Below, piece by piece: positions 23,921 to 32,610 of a stretch of DNA of 64,000 nt. The stretch comes from Paenibacillus chondroitinus NBRC 15376 (GTDB lineage Bacteria > Bacillota > Bacilli > Paenibacillales > NBRC-103111): assembly GCF_004000765.1 (NCBI RefSeq), contig NZ_BILW01000002.1:372001-436000 (forward strand), given 5' to 3'. Numbering within the stretch: position 1 is the stretch's first letter; each line of letters starts with the position of its first letter. The position numbers and the translations under genes are program-made. The notes under the pieces were generated by a model. It saw only the letters and a list, made by a program, of their open reading frames with translations, did not search any database and was not told where the DNA came from.

Positions 23921-24907
23921 ATGAACGTTACCAGCAAACAAATCGCCGAATTGTGCGGCGTTACCCGAGGGACCGTAGATCGCGCATTGAACAACCGTCC
24001 CGGCATTCATCCGGACACACGCGATAAGATCATGCGCGTCGCTGAAGAGCTTGGCTACCGACCGCATTTCTTGGCTCAGAGCCTTGTCAAAGGACATACG
24101 AAAACACTTGGCATCGTGTTATTCGACATCCATAACCAAATTTTCTCCCAGCTCTTCCATGCTTTCGAGGCTGAAGCTCGGAAACGAGGTTATATCGTCT
24201 ATTTGGTACTTTCCAATCGCGACAAGGAGCTCGAAATGGAATATCTCAACAATTTATTGGATCGTCGTGTCGACGGCATTGCCCTGCTGCCGGCAAATGA
24301 CAACAAAAAATTCGAGTCTTTTCTTCTTCGCTCACGCACACCGATTGTAACATTTGGCAACCGGCTGGCCGGCCCGTTTCCCTATATTTGGATTAACGAT
24401 AAACAGGCGATCTGTGATTCTGTTGCCTTTCTTGCCGAACAGGGCTATCGCCATCTCATCTACTTAAGCCCTCCCTTGATGCGCAAAGGCAAAGAAAATA
24501 TTTATGTGCCTGAGCAGCGATATCAAGGTTTCGTACAAGCCTGTGCGCAAATTCCGGATATGCGGTTTAACATCATTGCTCAGAAGCAATATTTGGCGGA
24601 ATTAGAAACACTAATGGAAACAATCGACAGCAAATGCGCCATTCTATGCTCCAGCGATGTGTACGCATTGGAAGTCTTGAAATGGCTGAAAGCACGTAAA
24701 ATCCGCGTACCCGACCAAGTCGGACTCATGGGGTTCGATAATATTGAGTTTCTAAAATATATGAATCCCTCCCTCACGACGGTGGATTATAATGTGAACG
24801 AAATCGGTACCAAACTCGCTGATTTATTAATTCGCCGCATTAACGATGAGGAAGTGCCGCCCGAGACATTGATCGACCATCATGTACTGCAAGGGGAGTC
24901 CGTCTGA
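23921..24907 (+). CDS. LacI-family transcriptional regulator
   Basis: A regulator of 328 residues. The N-terminal LacI helix-turn-helix (SKQIAELCGVTRGTVDRALN) with hinge helix (RPHFLAQSLVKGH) is followed by a periplasmic-binding-protein-like sugar-sensing domain (LGIVLFDIHNQIF ... VGLMGFDNIEFLKYMNPSLT). The recognition helix has TRGTVDR where most family members have TVSR. The ATG at 23921 is 9 nt after GGAGG. It is divergent from the importer-GH116 operon; three matching 14-bp operators in the shared region suggest looping repression relieved by an imported sugar. Confidence 0.94.
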   Translation: MNVTSKQIAELCGVTRGTVDRALNNRPGIHPDTRDKIMRVAEELGYRPHFLAQSLVKGHTKTLGIVLFDIHNQIFSQLFHAFEAEARKRGYIVYLVLSNRDKELEMEYLNNLLDRRVDGIALLPANDNKKFESFLLRSRTPIVTFGNRLAGPFPYIWINDKQAICDSVAFLAEQGYRHLIYLSPPLMRKGKENIYVPEQRYQGFVQACAQIPDMRFNIIAQKQYLAELETLMETIDSKCAILCSSDVYALEVLKWLKARKIRVPDQVGLMGFDNIEFLKYMNPSLTTVDYNVNEIGTKLADLLIRRINDEEVPPETLIDHHVLQGESV

Positions 24908-24936
24908 GACACCGCCACCCCCATATAACACAAAAC

Positions 24937-24968
24937 GGCTGCTCTGTTTACACAGAGCCAGCCATTTT
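24937..24968. terminator. Terminator between the LacI gene and the LplC-type permease gene
   Basis: GGCTG/CAGCC and CTCTGTG/CACAGAG helices around a short loop are followed by ATTTTT on plus. A T-run is also present on minus. Confidence 0.8.
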
Positions 24969-24973
24969 TCTCA

Positions 24974-25858
24974 TTACTCTTTCACAGAACCAAGCGTAAT
25001 CCCATGAATGAAAAAGCGCTGCAAGAACGGGTAGATGACAAGCACCGGGATCATCGCAATAAAGATTTTCGCCGCATTCAACGTCTGGTTGGACAGCTCG
25101 CTCATCTTCTGAATTTGCTCCGCAGTCATGGTATTGGCATCCACAATGACCACCAGCTGTTGAATGTAGGTCTGCAGTGGATAATGATCCGCATTCGACA
25201 TCAACACCAGACCGTTAAAGAACTCATTCCAGTGATAAACGATACTGAACAAAGTCACAGTCGCGAGTACAGGAACAGCCAGCGGAATGAATATTTTTAC
25301 AAGCATATACCAAGGACCTGCACCGTCGACGAGTGCCGCTTCCTCCAGCTCCTTCGGCAAATTCCGGAAATAGTTAATGACCAGAATAACGCTGAAGATC
25401 GGAACGCTGTTCCCGAGGACTAACGCCCAAATATTATTAATCAGACCTAGTGATTTAACCGTTTGATACCAAGGAATCAAGCCGCCGTTAAATAACATCG
25501 TGAATACCAAAATCCACATCAAGACATTGCGAAACGGCAAATCTTTTGTATTTTTCGATAAAGGATACCCCATCAACACTATAATAACAAAGTTCAGGGT
25601 CGATCCCAGAACAACACGTTGAATCGAGATCCAAAAGGAATTGAAAAATTTGCTATCGCCCATAATTTCATGATAGGAATTCAAGTTAAATCCCACCGGC
25701 CAGAAACTGACCTGCCCCGAGGACGCTGCCGCATTGTCGCTTAACGAAACAGCCAGCGTGTACCAGAGAGGAAGCACACACAAAAGAGCGATGCCAACCA
25801 GCAGCACGATAAGGAAAAGATCGAACACTCTGGAGCCTATTGTTGTTTCTCTGACCAT
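24974..25858 (-). CDS. ABC transporter permease, LplC/YtcP type
   Basis: A permease of 294 residues with six membrane helices and the EAA loop EEAALVDGAGPWYMLVKIFIP. The N-terminus (VFDLFLIVLLVGIALLCVLPLWYTLAVSLS) and C-terminus (FFIHGITLGSVKE) match the LplC/YtcP branch, which pairs with an LplB/YteP permease and an LipO-type binding protein to import oligosaccharides such as rhamnogalacturonan or xylan fragments in Bacillota. AAGGAGC precedes the ATG. It is the last gene of the five-gene operon kinase-regulator-binding protein-permease-permease. Confidence 0.93.
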   Translation of the reverse strand: MVRETTIGSRVFDLFLIVLLVGIALLCVLPLWYTLAVSLSDNAAASSGQVSFWPVGFNLNSYHEIMGDSKFFNSFWISIQRVVLGSTLNFVIIVLMGYPLSKNTKDLPFRNVLMWILVFTMLFNGGLIPWYQTVKSLGLINNIWALVLGNSVPIFSVILVINYFRNLPKELEEAALVDGAGPWYMLVKIFIPLAVPVLATVTLFSIVYHWNEFFNGLVLMSNADHYPLQTYIQQLVVIVDANTMTAEQIQKMSELSNQTLNAAKIFIAMIPVLVIYPFLQRFFIHGITLGSVKE

Positions 25859-25875
25859 AATCCTGCTCCTTTATA

Positions 25876-26784
25876 TTAAAAAATACGATAATTTGCAAAC
25901 TTAGCGGCTAGCACATAGGAAGTCGTAATTAACGCAAAACTAATGATGGATTTCAAAAGCCCCATTGCCGTAGCCAATCCATACTGCAGATTCAATAAAC
26001 CTGTCCGATAGACCCAAGTGTCAATAATATCACCGCTTGAATACACAAGTGGATTGTACAAGTTAAAAATTTGGTCAAAACCCGCATTTAAGACATTCCC
26101 TAAGCTAAGCACCGAAAGTAAAATGACCGTTGTCATCATGCCGGGAAGCGTGACGTGAAGCAATCGCTGCCAGCGCGTAGCGCCGTCAATCGCAGCCGCT
26201 TCGTACAGTGCCGGATTAATCCCCGTTAAAGCCGCCAAAAAAATAATGGTGTTAAAACCAAATTCCTTCCAAACATCACTTCCAACGATGATAAAAGGAA
26301 ACAACTCCGCCTTGCCGAAAAACAGCGTAGGACTGATGCCGAAGAACCCCAGCAACCCGTTAACAGGTCCTTTATAGGACAAGATATCAAGCAAAATACC
26401 GGAAAGAATAACCCAAGATAAAAAGTGTGGTAAATAAACAATCGTCTGAACCCATTTCTTCAACACCGCAATGCGCAATTCATTCAACAATAACGCGAAG
26501 ACCAACGGAACAATCATATTCGCAATAATTTTCATAACAGCAATGAACAAGGTATTGAAAAACACCGTTTTACTGTCGTTCAATGAAAACATGTACTTGA
26601 AATTTTCCAGCCCGACCCACTCGGAATGAAAAATGCCTAAACCTGGATTAAAATCCTGAAAAGCAATGACAATGCCGAACATAGGCACGATACTAAACAG
26701 CGTCAACCATATAAAGCCAGGAAGAAGCATGAGATAGTAATGTTTGGCAAAACCCTTCGTAACCATCCTATCAATCACTTCCAT
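25876..26784 (-). CDS. ABC transporter permease, LplB/YteP type
   Basis: A permease of 302 residues with six membrane helices. The EAA loop (YEAAAIDGATRWQRLLHVTLP) and the N-terminal YYLMLLPGFIWLTLFSIVPMFG are typical of LplB/YteP. The ribosome-binding site at 26784 is weak; an internal ATG six codons later is an alternative start. It is translated after a hairpin at 26803-26826 that separates it from the binding-protein gene, and it forms the transmembrane pore with the LplC-type partner downstream. Confidence 0.92.
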   Translation of the reverse strand: MEVIDRMVTKGFAKHYYLMLLPGFIWLTLFSIVPMFGIVIAFQDFNPGLGIFHSEWVGLENFKYMFSLNDSKTVFFNTLFIAVMKIIANMIVPLVFALLLNELRIAVLKKWVQTIVYLPHFLSWVILSGILLDILSYKGPVNGLLGFFGISPTLFFGKAELFPFIIVGSDVWKEFGFNTIIFLAALTGINPALYEAAAIDGATRWQRLLHVTLPGMMTTVILLSVLSLGNVLNAGFDQIFNLYNPLVYSSGDIIDTWVYRTGLLNLQYGLATAMGLLKSIISFALITTSYVLAAKFANYRIF

Positions 26785-26802
26785 TCTTTATTGTTAAGGG
26801 AA

Positions 26803-26826
26803 AGGCGCCAGAGTAGTCTGGCGCCT
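26803..26826 (-). terminator. Intercistronic hairpin between binding-protein and permease genes
   Basis: A perfect 10-bp stem AGGCGCCAGA/TCTGGCGCCT with a 4-nt loop is followed on the minus strand by TTTCCCTT. It probably attenuates transcription and protects the upstream mRNA, giving more binding protein than permease. Confidence 0.75.
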
Positions 26827-26841
26827 GGTGTGCCCTTGCGA

Positions 26842-28551
26842 CTATTTCAAGTTCGCTTCAATTTCACTAATAATCTGATCTCCGCCCTGCTTTTTCCAGT
26901 CCTCGACGAACTTGTCGAAGGATTCCAACGGCGCAGCGCCCATAATAATTTTGAGGAACGTTTCTTTTTCCAATTTATCCAGCGCAGCCCATCGGCTTTC
27001 CATCGTTTTCGTCTGGGAGTACGTTACGCTGTAGGTTTTCTTATACGGCAGCTGGAGCGCGGAGATCCCTACAAGTGTTGAATACATCCGTTTCCATGTT
27101 CCTAAATCCGCATTCGGATCCCAATACTGAATATCGTATTTATCGTAAGGCTCCAACTTCACTTTTTTCACTTTTTCCGCATCGGATTTCAGCAATTTGT
27201 ATCCTGGGAGATCCAAATCCTCCGGTTTTTTGGTACCGGCAAGCACTTCTTTCATCATTTTGTACGTAACGTCCATCTCATCCATTGGAGCATATACGAT
27301 ACGTAATGGATAGTTGCCAATGGCTACTTTCACATCGAATTTGGACTCGTCACGCAGCAACAAGTTTTCCATTTGAATAGCAGCTTCCGGGTGCTCATAC
27401 CCTTTCCGAACAACGAGATACTGATTCGTCGGGTTCCCCATGTGTGGCGTAAATTCGCCATTTACATCCAGAGGTGCCGCATAAGCCTGCCAGTTCGCTT
27501 TCGGGTTATTTTTGATGGCATCCGCCAATGGACCGTATCCGCCAGCCCACCATAGACCGAAGTAAATACCGGAAGTTCCATTTTTGATCAACTCTTGCGC
27601 ATCCTTACGAATGGTCATTTCCTTGTCAATCAAGCCTTTGGAATACAGATCACGCAGCTTAGAGAGCGCTTGCTTCGTTTCTGGCTGAAGGGAACCGTAC
27701 GTTGTTTTACCGTCAGCACCTTTTAGCCAAAATCCTGGATAAGAATGGTAGGAAGCGAAAATCGGATCGAAACCATAGTTATTATTGTTAGGGTTGATAA
27801 AATCTGCATTCAACAAGCCGCCTAATTGCGGGCCTGAAATCCCGATCGTATCCGCTTTGCCGTTTCCGTCTGGATCTTGTTCGACAAAGGCTTTGGCTAC
27901 CTTCTCCAGTTCATCCATCGTTTTCGGCGGCTGCAAGCCTAATTTATCCAGCCAATCCTTGCGAATCCACATCATATGAACCATATCCGATTCCGTCGTT
28001 ACGTTTGGAAGGGCATACATTTTTCCATCTACAGTAACGGATTTAAGCGCAAGACCTTTTGTACTATCAATGATGCTTTTGAGCGCCGGTGAGGCATATT
28101 TGTTATAAACCTCTGTCAAATCTGCCAGCTGACCGCTTTTCACCATTTGTCTGAACTGCGTGTCTTTCACAACAAGAGCGTCCGGCAAATCATTGCTGGC
28201 AATAGATAGGTTAACTTTTTGATCGTAATCCTTCCCGCTTGCCGCTTGCCAAACAATTTTGGTATCAATATTCAAATTGTCTTTAATATAGCGGGTATAC
28301 TGGTTGCTTTCCGGCGAATCTCCGGCTGGCAAGCTTTTGTCCGCTGCGTCAACATCTTTCCCGATTTTAATCGTAATCGGTTTCTCTGATTTGGTGAAAG
28401 GGCCTGCTGCTGCTGTTTGTGCACCCGCAGTTTGTGTAGCCGCTGTTGAAGCTTTAGGTGATTCCTTAGCCGTATTCGCTTCCGAACAGGCAGATAAGAC
28501 AACTAGCATTCCTGCAAGTAAAAGCAGCATGCTTTTTTTAGGCTTGCTCAT
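26842..28551 (-). CDS. Extracellular substrate-binding lipoprotein, LplA/LipO type
   Basis: A protein of 569 residues. The lipoprotein signal ends in VVLSACSEA (Cys lipidation site). The mature domain is the long form of family-1 binding protein (about 500 residues) that accompanies LplB/LplC permeases (PITIKIGKDVD, MMWIRKDWLDKLGLQPPKTMDELEKV, DPDGNGKADTIG). The ATG at 28551 follows AAGGGG; the frame extends upstream without a ribosome-binding site. It is third in the operon after the kinase and response regulator, so those genes probably control its expression in response to the transported oligosaccharide. Confidence 0.93.
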   Translation of the reverse strand: MSKPKKSMLLLLAGMLVVLSACSEANTAKESPKASTAATQTAGAQTAAAGPFTKSEKPITIKIGKDVDAADKSLPAGDSPESNQYTRYIKDNLNIDTKIVWQAASGKDYDQKVNLSIASNDLPDALVVKDTQFRQMVKSGQLADLTEVYNKYASPALKSIIDSTKGLALKSVTVDGKMYALPNVTTESDMVHMMWIRKDWLDKLGLQPPKTMDELEKVAKAFVEQDPDGNGKADTIGISGPQLGGLLNADFINPNNNNYGFDPIFASYHSYPGFWLKGADGKTTYGSLQPETKQALSKLRDLYSKGLIDKEMTIRKDAQELIKNGTSGIYFGLWWAGGYGPLADAIKNNPKANWQAYAAPLDVNGEFTPHMGNPTNQYLVVRKGYEHPEAAIQMENLLLRDESKFDVKVAIGNYPLRIVYAPMDEMDVTYKMMKEVLAGTKKPEDLDLPGYKLLKSDAEKVKKVKLEPYDKYDIQYWDPNADLGTWKRMYSTLVGISALQLPYKKTYSVTYSQTKTMESRWAALDKLEKETFLKIIMGAAPLESFDKFVEDWKKQGGDQIISEIEANLK

Positions 28552-28711
28552 ATAAATCCCCTTCTTTCGTTTATATAATTTGTCTACACGATAAAAATAA
28601 CATGAATTATGCCCCTGCAAGGAGAGAAAACGGTTACACCTTAGATGGGTAATTGACCGAGATTTTACTGGCATTCACATCCCATCATCGGAATTTCCGG
28701 CATTTGACCCC

Positions 28712-29815
28712 CTAACTTTCGGACATTTCTCTACCTGATGCATGCCTCTGCCGATACTCGCTTGGCAATAGTCCGGTTTGCTCCCGGAAGCTGCGGCTAA
28801 AATACTTCTCATCCATATAGCCTACATGCTCAGCAATCCACAAAATCGTCTTATTCGTATAGAGCAAATACTCCTTCGCCTTGTCGATTCGGTTATTGCG
28901 CAAAAACTCGCTAAAATTAATGCCGATAATTTCTTTGAAACACTGGCTGAAGTAGCTTCTGCTCATATTCACCCGCTTCGCAATGATGGCCGCAGTAATC
29001 TGCTCCTGCATCTCTTCGCTGACGATGTGAACGGCTTTCATCACGCATTCGACGACCTCTTGCGAGAACGCCGGTTTGTCCATCGCCTTGCGGATCATGT
29101 CACGCGTATCGGTTAACCACGCTTCAACCTCCGGCCAGTTCTCAAAAGCGTCCGGCAGCGCAATTTTCGCCATATGAACAGGGTGGAATAAGAGATTCCA
29201 TTTATCCGTTAACGTATATAAAAGCCCGATTAGCTTCGTTTGCGGCAAACGCAAATATTTTAACTGTTTGACCTGATCAGCGAATAACGGATCTTGATGA
29301 ATCCATTCGTGCCCCGACCATTGTTCCTTCACCTGATCTAGATCCGGCACAGCCTTGTCCACTTGCGGAACGGTTTCGTCTTGTGAGCCAACCCCCTCGT
29401 AGAAGACGTCCGGTGCTGGCAGAGCAGGCTTTTGTTCCTCCAGAATCCGTTTATGAATTCTCCCCAATACTTCTTCAAAGCGCTCCTTTTCCAGCTGCAC
29501 CTTGGCAATATAATCAATAGCGCCAAGCCTCAGCGCCTCTTGGATATATTCAAAATCCTGGTGGAAAGTGAGCACAACGGTATACATAGCCGGATATTGC
29601 TTGCGCACAATCTTCAATAGCTCAATCCCCGACATGACGGGCATCGCTAAATCCGTGAGCAGTAAATCGACGGCATGGTCAGCCATGAATTCCAACGCCT
29701 TCTCGCCGTTGCTCGCTTCTCCGACAACCTCCATATCAAACTCGCTCCAAGGCATGGCAGATATCAGCCCTTTACGCACCAACTTATCGTCATCGACAAT
29801 CATCACTTTAATCAT
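28712..29815 (-). CDS. AraC-type response regulator (YesN family)
   Basis: A regulator of 367 residues. The N-terminal receiver has DDD near residues 8-10, the phosphoacceptor Asp in LLLTDLAMPVMSG and Lys in IDYIAKVQ. The C-terminal AraC DNA-binding domain has two helix-turn-helix units (ITAAIIAKRVNMSRSYFSQ and TILWIAEHVGYMDEKYFSR). Its ATG overlaps the end of the kinase gene (8 nt), so both are translated together. YesN-type regulators activate adjacent oligosaccharide importers; the LplABC-like genes immediately downstream are the obvious target. Confidence 0.95.
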   Translation of the reverse strand: MIKVMIVDDDKLVRKGLISAMPWSEFDMEVVGEASNGEKALEFMADHAVDLLLTDLAMPVMSGIELLKIVRKQYPAMYTVVLTFHQDFEYIQEALRLGAIDYIAKVQLEKERFEEVLGRIHKRILEEQKPALPAPDVFYEGVGSQDETVPQVDKAVPDLDQVKEQWSGHEWIHQDPLFADQVKQLKYLRLPQTKLIGLLYTLTDKWNLLFHPVHMAKIALPDAFENWPEVEAWLTDTRDMIRKAMDKPAFSQEVVECVMKAVHIVSEEMQEQITAAIIAKRVNMSRSYFSQCFKEIIGINFSEFLRNNRIDKAKEYLLYTNKTILWIAEHVGYMDEKYFSRSFREQTGLLPSEYRQRHASGREMSES

Positions 29816-31568
29816 GACGGCGGTTCCCCTCCCTAATAGGTATCGTTACAAATATCGTTGTCCCTTTGCCGATCACACTCTGTATACGCAGCTCCGCCTT
29901 ATCGCCATATTGCGATTCGAGCATCCGCTTCACATAATTCAGCCCAATCCCCATGCCGACTTTTTTGTTCTCGATTTCCGGGTTATGCAGGAGGTTTTGA
30001 ATCGTTTCTTCCGACATCCCTGAACCGTTATCCTGAATAGAAATGAGAATGGTATTCGTTAGATTCACATCTACCCGAATATACCCATCGTCGCTGAGCC
30101 CATGATAAAGAGAGTTTTCCACCAGCGGTTGGAGGATAAACCGTGGCACCGGCATGCTCCAAACATCTTCATCAACGTGCATTTGGACATCAAACTTAAA
30201 ATCATAACGGATTTGCTGCAGTGTCAAATATTGCTTCAAGGCCTCAATTTCTTCATTAATCGTAGAAGCCGTTCCCAGCTTGCCTAAATTGTAATGCAGC
30301 AGCTTATTAAGGGAAGAAACAAGACGATCGATCTCAGTTTGACCATTCATAAGGGCTAACCAGTGCACCGTATCGAGCGTATTCATCAGAAAATGAGGAT
30401 TTATTTGATACAGCAGCTTCTCAACTTCAAGATCCACTCGCCGCTTCTCCTTATGTTCAACCTCGGCGAACAACTCCCAAATCTGCCCCCTCATCTGTCT
30501 AAATTGGTTCAAAAGGAAGTCAAACTCCGGTATTTTGGTTTTTACGTTAAGCGTTTGCGCGCGATTTTGCGCCATCAGCTTGATTTCTCGATTAAATCCA
30601 TTCAAAGGAACATAAACCATTTTCCATAAAAGCCATGCCATCAGCAGGCTAATCCCCAGAAAAATAAGCGCAAACATTAAAATTTGCAGAAACCACCGAT
30701 TCATTTCCTTATTGTAATCAGCTTTCGGAATGACGGATACGATACTCCAACCTTGATTGCTCGCCTGCCGAAACCAAATAAATTCATTCAGCTTGCCGTG
30801 CGTGCTCTCACTGGAAAAATTCGGGAAGATCGTATCCTTCACGAACGCATTGGGCAGCTCCGTATAGGCGATTCGACCATTATTGTCGAGAAAAATATGA
30901 TAATTCCCGCCGCCGAATTGATCATTGTTCAGAATGTTTTGCGTCAGATGGAACCCCGATTCAATGTAGACATACACGTCATCGCGCATGGGCAAATCCA
31001 CCTTCCTCAGTGCCGAAAAAACAAAGTTGTTATCGAACCGGTTGTTGCTGATATGAGGGCCATAATACGAAATTCCTGAGTATTCCGCCAGCAACGGCAG
31101 CTTTTCAGGAGAGAAATTATCTTTGACCCCTACATTTTCGAGATCATAGGTATTATCCTTTTGAAAATAATACAAGGTTAGACCGATATTTGGATTCGTA
31201 AAGGTAACTAAGCTTAATTCATCTCTTAAATTGCTGATCATTTGTGATCGTTCATAGGTTTGGCTAGGCGGAAGCGATAACATCTGATCCAGCTTTTTCC
31301 CTACGCTTCCTGGAAAAGCAAGCTGCTGAGAAACGTGATTTAAATTGCTGATCGTGCTTTCCAAGGAGAGCTCGACTTGCTTCAGATTGCTCTGTATCCC
31401 GTTCTGAATTTTATTCGTCAGGATGGAGTAAATCGTGTAATAAGAGATGAGAACGATACAAATAAACGGTATCAGCGTACTGCAGAGAAAGATGATAAAT
31501 ATCCGCTTTTTTAAAGTTAAATAATCGTACATCCACGACTTCATATAATCTCTTAGCTTAGCAAACAC
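29808..31568 (-). CDS. Sensor histidine kinase, YesM family
   Basis: A kinase of 586 residues. TM1 is at about residues 22-44, with an extracytoplasmic sensor of about 240 residues, TM2 at about 290-314, a HAMP-like linker, a His_kinase domain with the phosphoacceptor in QINPHFLMNTLD (His near 393), and an HATPase domain (FILQPLVENSLYHG, DNGSGM, GIGLNYVKR). A GTG start at 31568 follows GGGGTG. It is co-transcribed with the YesN-type regulator (overlap) and the importer genes. It probably senses an extracellular sugar directly or through the binding protein. Confidence 0.95.
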   Translation of the reverse strand: MFAKLRDYMKSWMYDYLTLKKRIFIIFLCSTLIPFICIVLISYYTIYSILTNKIQNGIQSNLKQVELSLESTISNLNHVSQQLAFPGSVGKKLDQMLSLPPSQTYERSQMISNLRDELSLVTFTNPNIGLTLYYFQKDNTYDLENVGVKDNFSPEKLPLLAEYSGISYYGPHISNNRFDNNFVFSALRKVDLPMRDDVYVYIESGFHLTQNILNNDQFGGGNYHIFLDNNGRIAYTELPNAFVKDTIFPNFSSESTHGKLNEFIWFRQASNQGWSIVSVIPKADYNKEMNRWFLQILMFALIFLGISLLMAWLLWKMVYVPLNGFNREIKLMAQNRAQTLNVKTKIPEFDFLLNQFRQMRGQIWELFAEVEHKEKRRVDLEVEKLLYQINPHFLMNTLDTVHWLALMNGQTEIDRLVSSLNKLLHYNLGKLGTASTINEEIEALKQYLTLQQIRYDFKFDVQMHVDEDVWSMPVPRFILQPLVENSLYHGLSDDGYIRVDVNLTNTILISIQDNGSGMSEETIQNLLHNPEIENKKVGMGIGLNYVKRMLESQYGDKAELRIQSVIGKGTTIFVTIPIREGNRRHD

Positions 31569-31599
31569 ATGACTTCACCCCTGATTCTGTTTCCATTCC

Positions 31600-32481
31600 T
31601 TATGCATGGGCTTTTCTGCGATATTCGGAAGGCGTGCAACCAAAATGCGCTTTGAACACACCAATAAAATAACTTAGCGTATTAAACCCCACATCCAGCG
31701 AAATTTCCGTAATCTTCTTATCCGTATCCTTCAACAGGTAAGCCGCTCGCTGTGCCCGTACCTGATTTAAGTACTCCAGTGGGCTTTTTCCAGTAAAATT
31801 CTTGAAATATCGGCAGAAATAAGACTCGCTGAAGGAAACGAGCGCTGCTAACTCCTCCAAGCGAATAGGCCCGCTGTAGTTCATTTGAATATATTCAATA
31901 ATGAGTTTTAGCCGGTCAATATGCGTCGGGCTCACCGCAGGGGGAAGCTCGCGATAAGAGGGCCCTCCCAACATCATCAGCTTCGAAATCATTAATTGCA
32001 GCAATCCTTTTGTCGTCAATTCATATAACGGTAATTCGTTAATGTTCAAATCGAACACTTGCAAAAGCAGTTCAAGCAGCTCTGTTTCGCCTGCCGAATG
32101 ACGTGTGATATGGGCAGGAATGACATATTTCTGCTGGATAAGCGGTGTGATGTATTTCTCGCCCACAAGATCAAACCGCCCGTTTCCTACAATATCGGGG
32201 TGAAACACCACGGCTGTGAAGCAGCATGCTTCTTCTGAGGTGATGTAACCCGAGTGAAGCTGACCGGCATTCACGAAAATCGCTTCCCCCGCCTCCAGTT
32301 CATAATCATCCATAGAAACGCGAAAAGTGGCTTTTCCCTTCGTCAGCATAAGAAATTCCAACTCGTCATGCCAATGAAGATCCAGCAGCTCTTCCCCTGG
32401 CTGACAGCAAATTTCATATACACGAATGGGATATAGCGGGTCGCCGTGAACGCGGTCTTCTTTTAAATGCGCCTGCTGCAT
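31600..32481 (-). CDS. AraC-family regulator with cupin sensor domain
   Basis: A regulator of 293 residues. The N-terminal AraC_binding cupin (GEELLDLHWHDELEFLMLTKGKATF, EAGEAIFVNAGQLHSGY) is followed by two C-terminal helix-turn-helix units (IRLEELAALVSFSESYFCRYF and KITEISLDVGFNTLSYFIGVFKAHFG). The ATG follows GAGGAACGAAAGCT. It is divergent from the alpha-xylosidase gene at 32611 and is likely its activator. The alpha-xylosidase promoter has a fair -10 (TATACT, 32574-32579) but no -35, as expected for an activator-dependent gene. Confidence 0.94.
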   Translation of the reverse strand: MQQAHLKEDRVHGDPLYPIRVYEICCQPGEELLDLHWHDELEFLMLTKGKATFRVSMDDYELEAGEAIFVNAGQLHSGYITSEEACCFTAVVFHPDIVGNGRFDLVGEKYITPLIQQKYVIPAHITRHSAGETELLELLLQVFDLNINELPLYELTTKGLLQLMISKLMMLGGPSYRELPPAVSPTHIDRLKLIIEYIQMNYSGPIRLEELAALVSFSESYFCRYFKNFTGKSPLEYLNQVRAQRAAYLLKDTDKKITEISLDVGFNTLSYFIGVFKAHFGCTPSEYRRKAHA

Positions 32482-32573
32482 AGCTTTCGTTCCTCCTTCA
32501 CCAAATTAAGCCCTATGTCAAAATACTGATACAAACCAGCAATATAAAGAAAGGAAAGCGATTTATAAATCAA

Positions 32574-32579
32574 TATACT
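32574..32579 (+). promoter_or_regulatory. Probable -10 of the alpha-xylosidase promoter
   Basis: TATACT lies about 30 nt before the start codon with no recognisable -35 box. This suggests dependence on the divergent AraC-type activator. Confidence 0.4.
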
Positions 32580-32610
32580 TATATTAAATTACAACGAAGG
32601 GCTGATGGCA

